25,934 bases of DNA from an uncultured Lachnospiraceae bacterium (GCA_946183625.1 CAMHCL010000007.1:1-25934); one strand, 5' to 3'; counted from the stretch's first letter, positions 1-8,438 are shown. Notes: generated from the letters alone by a model not told the origin. Translations and numbers: made by a program.

Positions 1-1300
1 TACGAACTATCATCTTGGACTCAATCTGCTTGATTGTCTCAATGATAACACCACAGATAATGATGAGTGATGTTCCACCGAATGACACGTCTGCTGCGAA
101 CATACCGTTGAAGAATATAGGAATGATCGCTACTAAGATAAGTCCTATGGCACCGATAATAACAATGTAGTTAAGAATGTTATTAAGGTAATCCTGAGTT
201 GGCTTACCAGGTCTTATACCAGGTACAAATCCTCCGGACTTCTTAAGGTTGTTAGCTATCTCCATTGGGTTAAATGAGATAGATGTGTAGAAGTATGCGA
301 AGAAGATAACCAGGAATATATAAAGTGCAAGTCCGATGTAAGCCCATGGATAACTTGGGTTAAACCAGTAATTTGAATTAAGTCCCTGAAGTATCTTATT
401 ACCTACGTTACTCTTAACATTTACATTAAATAAGTTAATAACGATGTTTGGTATAGACATAAGTGTAGAAGCGAAGATAATAGGCATAACGTTACCGGTA
501 TTAACCTTGAGAGGAATATGTGTCTGCTGTCCTCCAACCTGTCTTCTACCCTGTGTCTTTGTTGCGTATGATACAGGAATTCTTCTCTCTGCATCATTAA
601 GTAATACTGTAAGTGCTGTTGTTAAGATAACAACTGCAAGAATGATAACTATCGCAAATATCTTATATACAGATGTCTGTGTCTCTATAAACTGATGATA
701 CAGGTTCATAAAGTCGTTAGGCATTCTTGATACGATATTTATAAGCAGGATAATGGATATACCATTTCCGACACCCTTTTCAGTAGCTCTTTCACCAAGC
801 CACATAACAAATGTACTACCTGCTGTAAGTGTTATAACTATAACTGCAACTGATAATGCATTAAACTCAAGAAGCAGTCCGGCTCTACCAAATCCGATTG
901 ACAGACCAAGTGCTTCGATAATAGCAAGTGCAACCGAAACAATTCTTGTTATAGCTGTCATCTTCTTACGTCCATCTTCGCCATCTCTCTGCATTTCCTC
1001 TAAAGCAGGAATCGCAATTGTGAGAAGCTGAATGATGATGGATGATGTAATGTACGGTGTTACTGACAATGCAAATATAGTCATCTGTTGGAACGAACCA
1101 CCAGTAAAGGAATCTATAAGCGCACCGGCACCGCTTTCAGCCAGCTTGTTATTAGCATAGAAATTGCTAAGAGCCGCTGTATCTACACCTGGTGTAGGAA
1201 TATGCGAACCAAGTCTAACGATTATCAGGATAAAGAATGTGAAGAGAAGGCCTCTTCTTACTTCCTTTACCTTGAAAGCGTCACCTATCGTTTTAAACAT
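1..1300 (-). CDS. secY: Preprotein translocase subunit SecY (3' end cut by window)
   Basis: SecY is the channel-forming subunit of the SecYEG translocon in the inner membrane. The translation starts MFKTIGDAFKVKEVRRG and shows the family's typical run of hydrophobic membrane segments, the plug-region stretch after SGAGALIDSFTGGSF, and the C-terminal cytoplasmic loop GFVPGIRPGKPTQDYL. The frame is still open at position 1, ending in IESKMIVR, so only a handful of C-terminal residues should be missing. Its ATG shares one base with the rplO stop codon (TAATG), which implies translational coupling. It is the expected last ribosomal-cluster gene before adk, map and infA, which would lie beyond the window. 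Confidence 0.98.
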   Translation of the reverse strand, partial: MFKTIGDAFKVKEVRRGLLFTFFILIIVRLGSHIPTPGVDTAALSNFYANNKLAESGAGALIDSFTGGSFQQMTIFALSVTPYITSSIIIQLLTIAIPALEEMQRDGEDGRKKMTAITRIVSVALAIIEALGLSIGFGRAGLLLEFNALSVAVIVITLTAGSTFVMWLGERATEKGVGNGISIILLINIVSRMPNDFMNLYHQFIETQTSVYKIFAIVIILAVVILTTALTVLLNDAERRIPVSYATKTQGRRQVGGQQTHIPLKVNTGNVMPIIFASTLMSIPNIVINLFNVNVKSNVGNKILQGLNSNYWFNPSYPWAYIGLALYIFLVIFFAYFYTSISFNPMEIANNLKKSGGFVPGIRPGKPTQDYLNNILNYIVIIGAIGLILVAIIPIFFNGMFAADVSFGGTSLIIICGVIIETIKQIESKMIVR

Positions 1301-1740
1301 TAGATCACCTCTACATTTCCGCCAGCAGCTTCAATCTTCTCTGCAGCAGACTTGCTAACTGCATTAACCTTAACTGTAAGCTTCTTGGTAAGTTCTCCAT
1401 TTCCTAATATCTTAATTCCGTCGCGTGGGTTCTTTACAAGACCGATCTCTACAAGAGATGCTGCTGTAACCTCAGCGCCGTCCTCAAATCTGTTAAGATC
1501 TGAAACATTGAGTGCAACGATTTCCTTAGAGTTTCTGCACTTGAAACCTCTCTTAGGAATACGTCTGAAGAGTGGCATCTGACCACCTTCGAAACCTGGT
1601 CTTGGAGCTCCGGAACGTGCCTTCTGACCTTTATGTCCTTTACCTGCTGTTTTGCCGTTTCCTGAACCATGTCCACGACCACGTCTGAAATCATCACGTG
1701 TAACGGCTCCTTCTGCAGGAGCAAGTGTTGATAAATTCAT
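1300..1740 (-). CDS. rplO: Large ribosomal subunit protein L15
   Basis: L15 is a late-assembling 50S protein that contacts 23S rRNA. The 146-residue product has the hallmark Gly/Arg/Lys-rich N-terminal extension (RGRGHGSGNGKTAGKGHKGQ, about residues 20-40), followed by the PGFEGGQMPLFRRIPKRGF segment and a globular C-terminal domain. Length is normal for the family. The start is supported by a GGAGG site a few bases upstream. It follows rpmD by 12 bases and overlaps secY by one base, the usual spc order. Confidence 0.98.
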   Translation of the reverse strand: MNLSTLAPAEGAVTRDDFRRGRGHGSGNGKTAGKGHKGQKARSGAPRPGFEGGQMPLFRRIPKRGFKCRNSKEIVALNVSDLNRFEDGAEVTAASLVEIGLVKNPRDGIKILGNGELTKKLTVKVNAVSKSAAEKIEAAGGNVEVI

Positions 1741-1752
1741 GACATTTCCTCC

Positions 1753-1932
1753 TTACTCTTCAACCTTTAATAAATATTCAACCTGCTTGATCATACCCTT
1801 TGTAGCAGCATTGTTAGGAAGCTCAACTGTCTTGTGAAGCTTCTTAAGGCCAAGAGCCTCAACTGTTCTTCTGTGCTTAGGTATGCAACCTATAGGTGAT
1901 TTTACAAGTGTTACCTTTAATGTATCTGCCAC
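1753..1932 (-). CDS. rpmD: Large ribosomal subunit protein L30 (GTG start)
   Basis: This is a 59-residue gene. Translation from the GTG at 1932-1930 gives MADTLKVTLVKSPIGCIPKH and continues to LLKVEE before a TAA at 1755-1753. The KSPIG...HRRTVEALGL pattern and the length are typical of bacterial L30, a small 50S protein. No ATG is available at the N-terminus; an AGGAGG sits about ten bases before the GTG. It lies between rpsE (13-base gap) and rplO (12-base gap), exactly where L30 is expected. Confidence 0.96.
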   Translation of the reverse strand: MADTLKVTLVKSPIGCIPKHRRTVEALGLKKLHKTVELPNNAATKGMIKQVEYLLKVEE

Positions 1933-1945
1933 TTTTATCTACCTC

Positions 1946-2455
1946 CTAGTTAAGAATCTCGTCTACTGACTTACCACGAAGTCTAGCGATATCTTCTGGA
2001 TCTCTAATGGCCTTAAGTCCTTCGATTGTAGCAAGAACTACGTTCTGCTTATTGTTTGAACCAAGGGACTTAGTACGAATGTTCTTGTATCCTGCAAGAT
2101 CAAGAACGGAACGTGCTGGACCACCTGCGATGATACCAGTACCTTCTGGAGCTGACTTAAGAAGTACACGAGCACTTCCGAACTCACCTGTATATCCATA
2201 AGGTATACTGCCGTTCTCATTAATAGGAACAGCAACCATATTCTTTATAGCGTCATCCTTAGCTTTTCTGATAGCTTCAGGAATTTCTGCAGCTTTTCCA
2301 ACGCCTGCGCCTACATGGCCATTACGGTCACCAACTACGATAAGAGCTGCGAATCTCATATTACGACCACCCTTAACAACCTTGGTAACTCTCTTGATAG
2401 CAACTACGTTATCAAAAAGTTCCATCTGGCTTGCGTCTATCTTATTATGTTTCAT
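1946..2455 (-). CDS. rpsE: Small ribosomal subunit protein S5
   Basis: S5 sits in the 30S body near the decoding site and affects translational accuracy. The 169-residue product begins MKHNKIDASQMELFDNVVAI and contains the double-stranded RNA-binding-like N-terminal domain (VTKVVKGGRNMRFAALIVVG, about residues 25-44) and the C-terminal S5 fold with GTGIIAGGPARSVLDLAG. Length fits Firmicute S5. It has a strong GGAGG site and lies 18 bases after rplR. Confidence 0.98.
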   Translation of the reverse strand: MKHNKIDASQMELFDNVVAIKRVTKVVKGGRNMRFAALIVVGDRNGHVGAGVGKAAEIPEAIRKAKDDAIKNMVAVPINENGSIPYGYTGEFGSARVLLKSAPEGTGIIAGGPARSVLDLAGYKNIRTKSLGSNNKQNVVLATIEGLKAIRDPEDIARLRGKSVDEILN

Positions 2456-2473
2456 AGTCGACCTTCCTCCTTA

Positions 2474-2842
2474 TTAGAATACGAGACCAGCTTCTCTAGC
2501 AGCATCTGCTAAAGCCTTAACTTTACCTGTGTAGATAAATCCGCCTCTGTCAAATACAACCTGCTCAATACCTGCTGCCTTAGCTCTCTCAGCTATTACA
2601 GCACCTACCTTTGCTGCAGCAGCAACATCGTTGGTCTTCTCTAATTCGGAAGCTACGCTTTTTTCAACTGTTGATGCAGAAACAAGAGTCTTACCGACAG
2701 TATCATCGATGATCTGAGCATACATATGATTATTACTTCTGAAAACAGCAAGTCTAGGTCTCTCAGCTGTACCACTAAAACGATTACGTATTCTTAAATG
2801 TTTCTTCTGACGAATAACATTTCTTGATTCCTTGTTAATCAT
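2474..2842 (-). CDS. rplR: Large ribosomal subunit protein L18
   Basis: L18 binds 5S rRNA and helps place it in the central protuberance with L5. The 122-residue product shows the basic N-terminus (RQKKHLRIRNRFSGT), the PRLAVFRSNNHMYAQIIDD core and the C-terminal FDRGGFIYTGKVKALADAAR signature. Length is standard. The gene is 17 bases downstream of rplF and has a GGAG site before its ATG. Confidence 0.98.
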   Translation of the reverse strand: MINKESRNVIRQKKHLRIRNRFSGTAERPRLAVFRSNNHMYAQIIDDTVGKTLVSASTVEKSVASELEKTNDVAAAAKVGAVIAERAKAAGIEQVVFDRGGFIYTGKVKALADAAREAGLVF

Positions 2843-2859
2843 TATATTCTCTCCTTCTC

Positions 2860-3399
2860 TTATTTCTTACCAGTCTTACCGACTTTACGTCTGATAACTT
2901 CATAATCGTACTTGATACCCTTACCCTTATAAGGTTCTGGTGCTCTCTTCTGTCTGATCTCAGCAGCATACTGACCAACCTTCTCCTTATCGATACCAGA
3001 TACGATGATCTTATTATCTTCAACCTTTGTCTCAAGACCTTCAGGATCTTCCATCTCTACTGGATGAGAATATCCAAGATTGAGAACAAGCTTCTTACCC
3101 TGCTTAGCAGCTCTGTAACCAACACCGTTTACTTCAAGTGTCTTTGTGTAACCATCAGTAACACCGATGATCATGTTGTTAAGAAGTGTTCTTGTAAGTC
3201 CATGAAGAGCCTTATTTCTCTTCAGATCGTTAGGTCTCTTTACTGTTATCTCAGCACCTTCCTGTGTGATTTCCATTTCAGGAGCAAGTACTCTTGATAA
3301 CTCACCCTTAGGGCCCTTAACAGTCACCTTATTATTTTCTGCTATATCTACAGTTACACCTGCAGGTACAGCGATAGGCATTTTTCCAATACGTGACAT
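2860..3399 (-). CDS. rplF: Large ribosomal subunit protein L6
   Basis: L6 lies near the factor-binding region of the 50S subunit. The 179-residue product begins MSRIGKMPIAVPAGVTVDI and carries two L6 repeats. The C-terminal signature QKRAPEPYKGKGIKYDYEVI is intact near residues 148-167. Length is typical. The preceding gap from rpsH is 39 bases, the longest within the spc part, but it shows only an AGGAGG and AT-rich spacer, no convincing promoter or terminator. Confidence 0.98.
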   Translation of the reverse strand: MSRIGKMPIAVPAGVTVDIAENNKVTVKGPKGELSRVLAPEMEITQEGAEITVKRPNDLKRNKALHGLTRTLLNNMIIGVTDGYTKTLEVNGVGYRAAKQGKKLVLNLGYSHPVEMEDPEGLETKVEDNKIIVSGIDKEKVGQYAAEIRQKRAPEPYKGKGIKYDYEVIRRKVGKTGKK

Positions 3400-3438
3400 T
3401 TCGCCTTTCCTCCTATATATAATTAAACAATCTCTTTT

Positions 3439-3840
3439 TTACCAGATAAATGCAAGTACTTCGCCACCAACGTTAAGCTTACGTGCTTCCTTATCTGTTA
3501 TAACACCCTTGTTGGTAGATATAATAGCAATACCCATACCACCAAGTACCTTTGGAAGGTTCTCTGTATCTGCATAGATACGAAGACCAGGCTTAGAGAT
3601 TCTCTTAAGGCCCTTTATAACCTTCTCATTCTTATCCTTGCCATACTTTAAGGTGATTCTCATTGTCTTGAATCCACCTTCCTCTATAGTATCAACGGCA
3701 CTTATATATCCTTCTCTAAGAAGAATATCTGCAATCGCCTGCTTCATCTTAGATGCAGGTATATCAACTGTATCATGTTTTGCAGTATTTGCATTACGAA
3801 TTCTTGTGAGCATATCTGCAATTGGATCGCTTGTTGCCAT
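3439..3840 (-). CDS. rpsH: Small ribosomal subunit protein S8
   Basis: S8 is a primary 16S rRNA-binding protein of the 30S platform; in E. coli it is the translational repressor of the spc operon (known for E. coli, not shown here). The 133-residue product begins MATSDPIADMLTRIRNANTA and ends with the conserved GVITDKEARKLNVGGEVLAF plus IW. The start has an AGGAGG site. It lies 12 bases after rpsN. Confidence 0.98.
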   Translation of the reverse strand: MATSDPIADMLTRIRNANTAKHDTVDIPASKMKQAIADILLREGYISAVDTIEEGGFKTMRITLKYGKDKNEKVIKGLKRISKPGLRIYADTENLPKVLGGMGIAIISTNKGVITDKEARKLNVGGEVLAFIW

Positions 3841-3852
3841 TATTATTACCTC

Positions 3853-4038
3853 CTACCAACTACTCTTCTTTACGCCAGGTATCTCACCCTTGTATGCCAG
3901 TTCTCTAAAGCATACTCTGCATATACCATACTTTCTGAGATATGCATGTGGTCTACCACAGATCTTGCAACGTGAATATTCTCTTGTAGAGAACTTCTGT
4001 TTTCTCTGCTGCTTTACCTTCATAGCTGTCTTAGCCAT
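3853..4038 (-). CDS. rpsN: Small ribosomal subunit protein S14, zinc-binding type
   Basis: This is a 30S head protein. At 61 residues it is the short zinc-ribbon form (type Z), not the roughly 100-residue zinc-free form. The four zinc ligands are visible as C24-x2-C27 (CKIC) and C40-x2-C43 (CRVC), followed by the GEIPGVKKSSW tail. Firmicutes often keep a zinc-free paralogue elsewhere for zinc starvation, which cannot be judged here. Spacing to both neighbours is 12 bases. Confidence 0.98.
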   Translation of the reverse strand: MAKTAMKVKQQRKQKFSTREYSRCKICGRPHAYLRKYGICRVCFRELAYKGEIPGVKKSSW

Positions 4039-4050
4039 AATCTTTCCTCC

Positions 4051-4590
4051 TTACTTTCTGAACGGCATACCGAAGAGTCTAAGAAGCTCTCTTGCCTCTT
4101 CGTCTGTTTTAGCGGTTGTTACGAATATAATATCCATACCACGAACCTTGTCTACCTTATCATACTCTATTTCAGGGAAGATGATCTGCTCCTTGATACC
4201 AAGTGCATAATTTCCTCTTCCATCGAAGGAATCAGGGCTGACACCTCTGAAGTCACGAACACGTGGAAGTGCAAGATTTACAAGTCTGTCTGCAAAATCA
4301 TACATTCTCTCACCACGAAGAGTAACCTTACATCCGATAGGCATACCCTCACGTAACTTGAAGTTAGCTACTGACTTCTTTGCCTTTGTTACTACAGGCT
4401 TCTGTCCAGAGATTTCTGTCATATCCTTAACGGCTGACTCAATTATCTTACTGTTTTCCTTAGCTTCACCAACACCCATGTTGATTACTATCTTCACTAA
4501 TCTTGGAACCTGCATAACGTTCTTATAACCAAACTTCTCAGTCATAGCTGCCATAATCTCGGCATTGTATTTCTCTCTTAATCTATTCAA
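4051..4590 (-). CDS. rplE: Large ribosomal subunit protein L5 (TTG start)
   Basis: L5 binds 5S rRNA and contacts P-site tRNA. The 179-residue product starts at a TTG (bases 4590-4588) reading MNRLREKYNAEIMAAMTEKF, which aligns with the usual L5 N-terminus; the first in-frame ATG would remove this conserved segment. An AGGAGG lies about nine bases before the TTG. The core GVGEAKENSKIIESAVKDM and the loop GMPIGCKVTLRGERMYDF are intact. It follows rplX by 22 bases. Confidence 0.97.
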   Translation of the reverse strand: MNRLREKYNAEIMAAMTEKFGYKNVMQVPRLVKIVINMGVGEAKENSKIIESAVKDMTEISGQKPVVTKAKKSVANFKLREGMPIGCKVTLRGERMYDFADRLVNLALPRVRDFRGVSPDSFDGRGNYALGIKEQIIFPEIEYDKVDKVRGMDIIFVTTAKTDEEARELLRLFGMPFRK

Positions 4591-4612
4591 CGTCTATTTC
4601 CTCCTTCCAAGA

Positions 4613-4930
4613 TTAATCTATATTCTCGAGCTTGCCGCCAACCTTAGCGACTCTCTTCTTGTCCTTACCTTCACCCTGGAAACCTACACGAACAGGCGTT
4701 CCCTTGTAAAGATACATTACATTTGATATATCGATAGGAGCTTCCTTCTCGATGATACCGCCCTGCTGATTAGCCATGCTAGGCTTGCTGTGCTTGAATA
4801 CCTTGTTAACGCCTTCTACGATAACCTTATGATTCTTTGTATCAACTGAAAGAACCTTACCTTCTTTACCGTTGTCCTTACCAGCGACTACCTTTACGAG
4901 GTCGCCCTTCTTTATCTTAGATGTTGCCAC
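4613..4930 (-). CDS. rplX: Large ribosomal subunit protein L24 (GTG start)
   Basis: L24 is an early assembly initiator of the 50S subunit. The 105-residue product carries the KOW motif near the N-terminus (IKKGDLVKVVAGKDNGKEGK, about residues 6-25) and the GGIIEKEAPIDISNVM segment. The start codon is GTG at 4930-4928, with AGGAGG about nine bases upstream; no ATG fits the expected N-terminus. It lies 14 bases after rplN. Confidence 0.97.
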   Translation of the reverse strand: MATSKIKKGDLVKVVAGKDNGKEGKVLSVDTKNHKVIVEGVNKVFKHSKPSMANQQGGIIEKEAPIDISNVMYLYKGTPVRVGFQGEGKDKKRVAKVGGKLENID

Positions 4931-4944
4931 GAGTCAATACCTCC

Positions 4945-5313
4945 TTACAGTACTTCAGGTGCAAGTGAGATTATCTTCATGAACTTCTTCTCACGAAGCT
5001 CTCTTGCAACTGGTCCAAATATACGAGTTCCTCTTGGGTTATTATCATCCTTGATAATTACAGCAGCATTCTCGTCGAATCTGATGTATGAACCATCCTT
5101 ACGATGAGCGCCCTTCTTTGTGCGGACAACTACTGCCTTAACTACGTCACCCTTCTTTACTACACCACCCGGTGTTGCATCCTTAACAGTAGCAACGATG
5201 ATATCACCGATTGATGCATATCTTCTTGTGGAGCCGCCAAGTACTCTGATGCAGAGAAGTTCCTTAGCACCTGTATTGTCGGCAACCTTAAGTCTACTTT
5301 CCTGTTGTATCAT
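4945..5313 (-). CDS. rplN: Large ribosomal subunit protein L14
   Basis: L14 is a 50S protein that contacts 16S rRNA at the subunit interface and binds the silencing factor RsfS in other bacteria. The 122-residue product has the canonical start MIQQESRLKVADNTGAKE and the signature around KGAHRKDGSYIRFDENAAVI. In many bacteria this is the first gene of a separate spc transcript. Here the gap to rpsQ is only 12 bases with no promoter, so S10 and spc genes appear to be cotranscribed. Confidence 0.98.
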   Translation of the reverse strand: MIQQESRLKVADNTGAKELLCIRVLGGSTRRYASIGDIIVATVKDATPGGVVKKGDVVKAVVVRTKKGAHRKDGSYIRFDENAAVIIKDDNNPRGTRIFGPVARELREKKFMKIISLAPEVL

Positions 5314-5325
5314 TTCGTCGCCTCC

Positions 5326-5580
5326 TTACTTAGCTCTCTCAATAATCTCAACAAGTCTCCATCTCTTATCCTTTGACAGAGGTCTTGTCTCCATAACTCT
5401 AACTCTATCGCCCTTCTTGCACTCGTTGTTCTCATCGTGTGCCTTGAGCTTGTATGTTCTCTTTACAATCTTGCCATAAAGTGGATGCTTAACGTTGTCG
5501 ATGATTGAAACAACAATAGTTTTATCCATCTTGGCACTTGTGACAAGACCTACACGTGTTTTACGTAAATTTCTTTCCAT
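5326..5580 (-). CDS. rpsQ: Small ribosomal subunit protein S17
   Basis: S17 is an OB-fold protein and a primary binder of the 16S 5' domain. The 84-residue product begins MERNLRKTRVGLVTSAKMDK, with the conserved KTIVVSI strand and the HDENNECKKGDRVRVMETRP segment. Length is standard. It is the last gene of the S10 part, 18 bases after rpmC and 12 bases before rplN. Confidence 0.98.
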   Translation of the reverse strand: MERNLRKTRVGLVTSAKMDKTIVVSIIDNVKHPLYGKIVKRTYKLKAHDENNECKKGDRVRVMETRPLSKDKRWRLVEIIERAK

Positions 5581-5598
5581 TGTTTATCTCCTCTCGAC

Positions 5599-5802
5599 TT
5601 AAGCATTAGCCTTTTCAGTAATAAGTGTCTGAATTCTTGCTATGTTTCTTCTAACTTCTTTAATTCGGCTTGTGTTCTCGAGCTGATTTGTTGCATTCTG
5701 GAATCTAAGATTGAACAGTTCCTTCTTGGCAGCATCCAGATCAACATTTAACTCATCAACAGACTTAGCCTTTAATTCGTCTAAATATTCCTTAGTCTTC
5801 AC
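5599..5802 (-). CDS. rpmC: Large ribosomal subunit protein L29 (GTG start)
   Basis: L29 is a small helical hairpin protein beside the nascent-chain exit tunnel, near the docking site for trigger factor and SRP. The 67-residue product reads MKTKEYLDELKAKSVDEL and has the LRFQNATNQLENTSRIKEVR signature. The start is GTG at 5802-5800; an AGGAGG lies eight bases upstream and partly within the end of rplP, which stops only three bases earlier. No ATG is available. Confidence 0.97.
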   Translation of the reverse strand: MKTKEYLDELKAKSVDELNVDLDAAKKELFNLRFQNATNQLENTSRIKEVRRNIARIQTLITEKANA

Positions 5803-5805
5803 TGC

Positions 5806-6231
5806 CTATACCTCCTGTTCTAAATCAGCCTTAGAAACTATCTTACACTTAAGTGGAAGCTTATGTGTTGCAAGTCTAAGAGCTTCTCTTGCCTTTTCCT
5901 CAGGAACTCCTGCTACTTCGAAAAGTACACGTCCTGGCTTAACTACTGCTACCCAGTATTCTACAGCACCCTTACCAGATCCCATACGTACACCAATAGG
6001 CTTTGATGTAACAGGCTTGTCAGGGAACATATCAATCCATACTTTTCCTTCACGGCGAAGGTAACGGTTGATGGCAACACGGGCAGCCTCTATCTGATTT
6101 GACTTTATCCAAGCTGGCTCAAGAGCAACGATACCATACTCACCTCTGTTGATCTTGTTACCTCTAGTAGCGATACCCTTCATAGAGCCACGCTGCTGCT
6201 TACGATATTTTGTTCTCTTTGGCATTAACAT
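5806..6231 (-). CDS. rplP: Large ribosomal subunit protein L16
   Basis: L16 helps form the A-site tRNA elbow contact on the 50S subunit. The 141-residue product begins MLMPKRTKYRKQQRGSMKGI and shows the RGNKINRGEYGIVALEP and VRMGSGKGAVEYWVAVVKPG signatures. Only two bases separate it from the rpsC stop, so its GGAGG site lies inside the rpsC coding tail (the Gly-Gly codons). This indicates translational coupling. Confidence 0.98.
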   Translation of the reverse strand: MLMPKRTKYRKQQRGSMKGIATRGNKINRGEYGIVALEPAWIKSNQIEAARVAINRYLRREGKVWIDMFPDKPVTSKPIGVRMGSGKGAVEYWVAVVKPGRVLFEVAGVPEEKAREALRLATHKLPLKCKIVSKADLEQEV

Positions 6232-6233
6232 AA

Positions 6234-6899
6234 TTACTTATTGCCTCCTTCCTTCTTTCCTTTAGTAGGAAGTACCTCACCATGATAGATCCAAGTCTTA
6301 ACTCCGACCTTACCATATGTTGTATTAGCCTCAGCAAAACCGTAGTCGATATTTGCACGAAGTGTCTGAAGAGGAATTGTACCCTCGCTGTATGTTTCCT
6401 TTCTTGCCATATCAGCACCACCGAGACGTCCTGAAACAGATGTCTTGATTCCAAGTGCTCCGGCCTTCATAGCACGACCCATACATGACTTCATAGCTCT
6501 ACGGAATGTTACACGGTCCTCAAGCTGCTTTGCAATGTTCTCTGCAACGAGCTGAGCATCGATGTCCGGCTTCTTAATTTCCTTAACATCTATGAAAAGC
6601 CTCTTTGATGTAAGCTTCTGTACATCAGTCTTAAGCTTTTCGATCTCTGCACCACCCTTACCGATTATAAGTCCAGGCTTAGCAGTATAAACGCTTATCT
6701 TTACCTTATCTCTGGTTCTTTCAATGTCTATCTTTGAAACATTTGCATCATAAAGTCTCTTCTTCAGATACTTTCTGATGTTGTAGTCTTCTACAAGGTT
6801 GTTAGCGAACTCATCGCCCTTTGTATCAGCATACCACTTTGAGTCCCAATCCTTGATAACTCCGACTCTTAAACCATGTGGATTAACTTTCTGTCCCAT
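6234..6899 (-). CDS. rpsC: Small ribosomal subunit protein S3
   Basis: S3 forms part of the mRNA entry channel of the 30S head. The 221-residue product begins MGQKVNPHGLRVGVIKDWDS. The KH RNA-binding domain is visible (KPGLIIGKGGAEIEKLK, about residues 74-90), followed by the C-terminal S3 domain with KTSVSGRLGGADMARKETY and a Lys/Gly-rich tail. It follows rplV by 10 bases and precedes rplP by 2 bases. Confidence 0.98.
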   Translation of the reverse strand: MGQKVNPHGLRVGVIKDWDSKWYADTKGDEFANNLVEDYNIRKYLKKRLYDANVSKIDIERTRDKVKISVYTAKPGLIIGKGGAEIEKLKTDVQKLTSKRLFIDVKEIKKPDIDAQLVAENIAKQLEDRVTFRRAMKSCMGRAMKAGALGIKTSVSGRLGGADMARKETYSEGTIPLQTLRANIDYGFAEANTTYGKVGVKTWIYHGEVLPTKGKKEGGNK

Positions 6900-6909
6900 A
6901 CTGCTCCTC

Positions 6910-7296
6910 CTATCTTTCGTCGAGAACTACAGTGATATGACTAGTTCTCTTCTCAATTCTATAAGCTCTACCCTGTGCTCTTGGATGGATTCTCTTCATT
7001 GTTGGTCCCTTGTTTGCATAGCACTCTGCAACGTAGAGATTCTCAGCCTTTAAGCCATTGTTGTTCTCAGCATTAGCTACTGCTGACTGAAGCAGCTTGT
7101 AGATAATTCTTGAAGCATTACGATTGTTGTACTGAAGAATAGCAAGAGCTGTATTAACATCCTTACCTCTAATGGCATCTAATACATAGCATGCCTTAGT
7201 AACTGAAACCCTAGCGTAAGAAATCTTAGCTGAAGGTCTTGTATCTTTATTCTCATTTCTCTGTCTCTTGACTTGAGATCTATGTCCTTTTGCCAT
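6910..7296 (-). CDS. rplV: Large ribosomal subunit protein L22
   Basis: L22 extends a beta hairpin into the exit tunnel; changes there give macrolide resistance in other species. The 128-residue product ends with the canonical MKRIHPRAQGRAYRIEKRT followed by SHITVVLDER. The N-terminus (MAKGHRSQVKRQRNENKDTR) is about 15 residues longer than the E. coli form, as is common in Clostridia. A GGAGG site supports the start. No tunnel-loop insertion or deletion is obvious. Confidence 0.98.
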   Translation of the reverse strand: MAKGHRSQVKRQRNENKDTRPSAKISYARVSVTKACYVLDAIRGKDVNTALAILQYNNRNASRIIYKLLQSAVANAENNNGLKAENLYVAECYANKGPTMKRIHPRAQGRAYRIEKRTSHITVVLDER

Positions 7297-7310
7297 TTCT
7301 TACTTCCTCC

Positions 7311-7583
7311 TTAGCCTTTCTTCTCGTCCTTGCCATGTCCCTTGTATGTTCTAGTCATAACAAACTCACCGAGCTTGTGACCAACCATATCTTCTGTTAC
7401 GTATACAGGAACATGCTTTCTTCCATCATACACTGCAATTGTATGACCTACGAATGAAGGGAAAATTGTTGAACGACGTGACCATGTCTTTATAACTTCA
7501 TGTTCATTCTTCTTGTTAAGTTCATCAATCTTCTTTAATAAGCTTTCATCTGCAAAAGGTCCTTTTTTTAATGAACGAGCCAT
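7311..7583 (-). CDS. rpsS: Small ribosomal subunit protein S19
   Basis: S19 is a 30S head protein that forms inter-subunit bridges with the 50S. The 90-residue product begins MARSLKKGPFADESLLKKID, and shows the WSRRSTIFPSFVGHTIAVYD and VGHKLGEFVMTRTYKGHG signatures. Length is normal. It follows rplB by 12 bases and has an AGGAGG site. Confidence 0.98.
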   Translation of the reverse strand: MARSLKKGPFADESLLKKIDELNKKNEHEVIKTWSRRSTIFPSFVGHTIAVYDGRKHVPVYVTEDMVGHKLGEFVMTRTYKGHGKDEKKG

Positions 7584-7595
7584 GAATATTCCTCC

Positions 7596-8438
7596 TTACT
7601 TTACGTTCTTACCAGATCTTGTTCTGATGATCATCTTGTTAGTTCTGTTCTTTGGCTTACGTGTCTTATAGCCAAGTGCTGGTTTACCCCAAGGTGTAGA
7701 TGGTCCTGATCTACCGATAGGAGCTCTACCCTCACCACCACCGTGTGGATGGTCATTAGGGTTCATAACAGAACCACGAACTGTAGGACGAACACCCATA
7801 TGGCGCTTACGTCCAGCCTTACCAATATTTACAAGGCCGTGCTCTATATTACCAACAGTACCAACTGTTGCTCTTGACATAACAGGTACATATCTCATCT
7901 CGCCTGATGGAAGACGAAGTGTTGCATACTTACCTTCCTTAGCCATGAGCTGTGCTGTGTTACCTGCTGAACGAACAAGCTGTCCACCCTTACCAGGTGT
8001 AAGCTCGATGTTGTGTACTTCTGTACCTACAGGGATGTATGCGAGTGGAAGGCAGTTACCAACCTTAACCTCGGCATTTGCACCGTTCATAAGTGTATCA
8101 CCAACCTTAAGTCCGGCTGGAGCAAGTATATATGATTTTGTACCGTCTGCATAAACGATAAGAGCTATATTAGCTGTTCTGTTTGGATCATACTCGATTG
8201 TCTTAACTGTAGCAGGGATATCATCCTTGTTACGCTTGAAATCGATAACTCTATACTTCTGCTTATTTCCGCCGCCGTGATGTCTGACAGTGATCTTACC
8301 CTGATTGTTACGACCTGCTGTCTTCTTCTTTGACTGAAGAAGTGACTTCTCAGGCTTATCAGTAGTAATTACGTCAAAATCAAGACCGGTCATATTTCTA
8401 CGCGAAGGTGTATATGGATTATATACTTTAATTCCCAT
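7596..8438 (-). CDS. rplB: Large ribosomal subunit protein L2
   Basis: L2 is required for subunit association and for peptidyl transferase centre assembly. The 280-residue product starts MGIKVYNPYTPSRRNMTGLD and contains the OB and SH3-like folds. The highly conserved C-terminal loop NPNDHPHGGGEGRAPIG (about residues 228-244), with the essential histidine, is intact. Length is close to the standard of about 275. A GGAG site supports the start. Confidence 0.98.
   Translation of the reverse strand: MGIKVYNPYTPSRRNMTGLDFDVITTDKPEKSLLQSKKKTAGRNNQGKITVRHHGGGNKQKYRVIDFKRNKDDIPATVKTIEYDPNRTANIALIVYADGTKSYILAPAGLKVGDTLMNGANAEVKVGNCLPLAYIPVGTEVHNIELTPGKGGQLVRSAGNTAQLMAKEGKYATLRLPSGEMRYVPVMSRATVGTVGNIEHGLVNIGKAGRKRHMGVRPTVRGSVMNPNDHPHGGGEGRAPIGRSGPSTPWGKPALGYKTRKPKNRTNKMIIRTRSGKNVK

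Noticed and set aside
5314..5325. Separate spc promoter before rplN
   Set aside because: The gap is only 12 bases and holds just the ribosome binding site; no -35/-10 pair was evident at the end of rpsQ.
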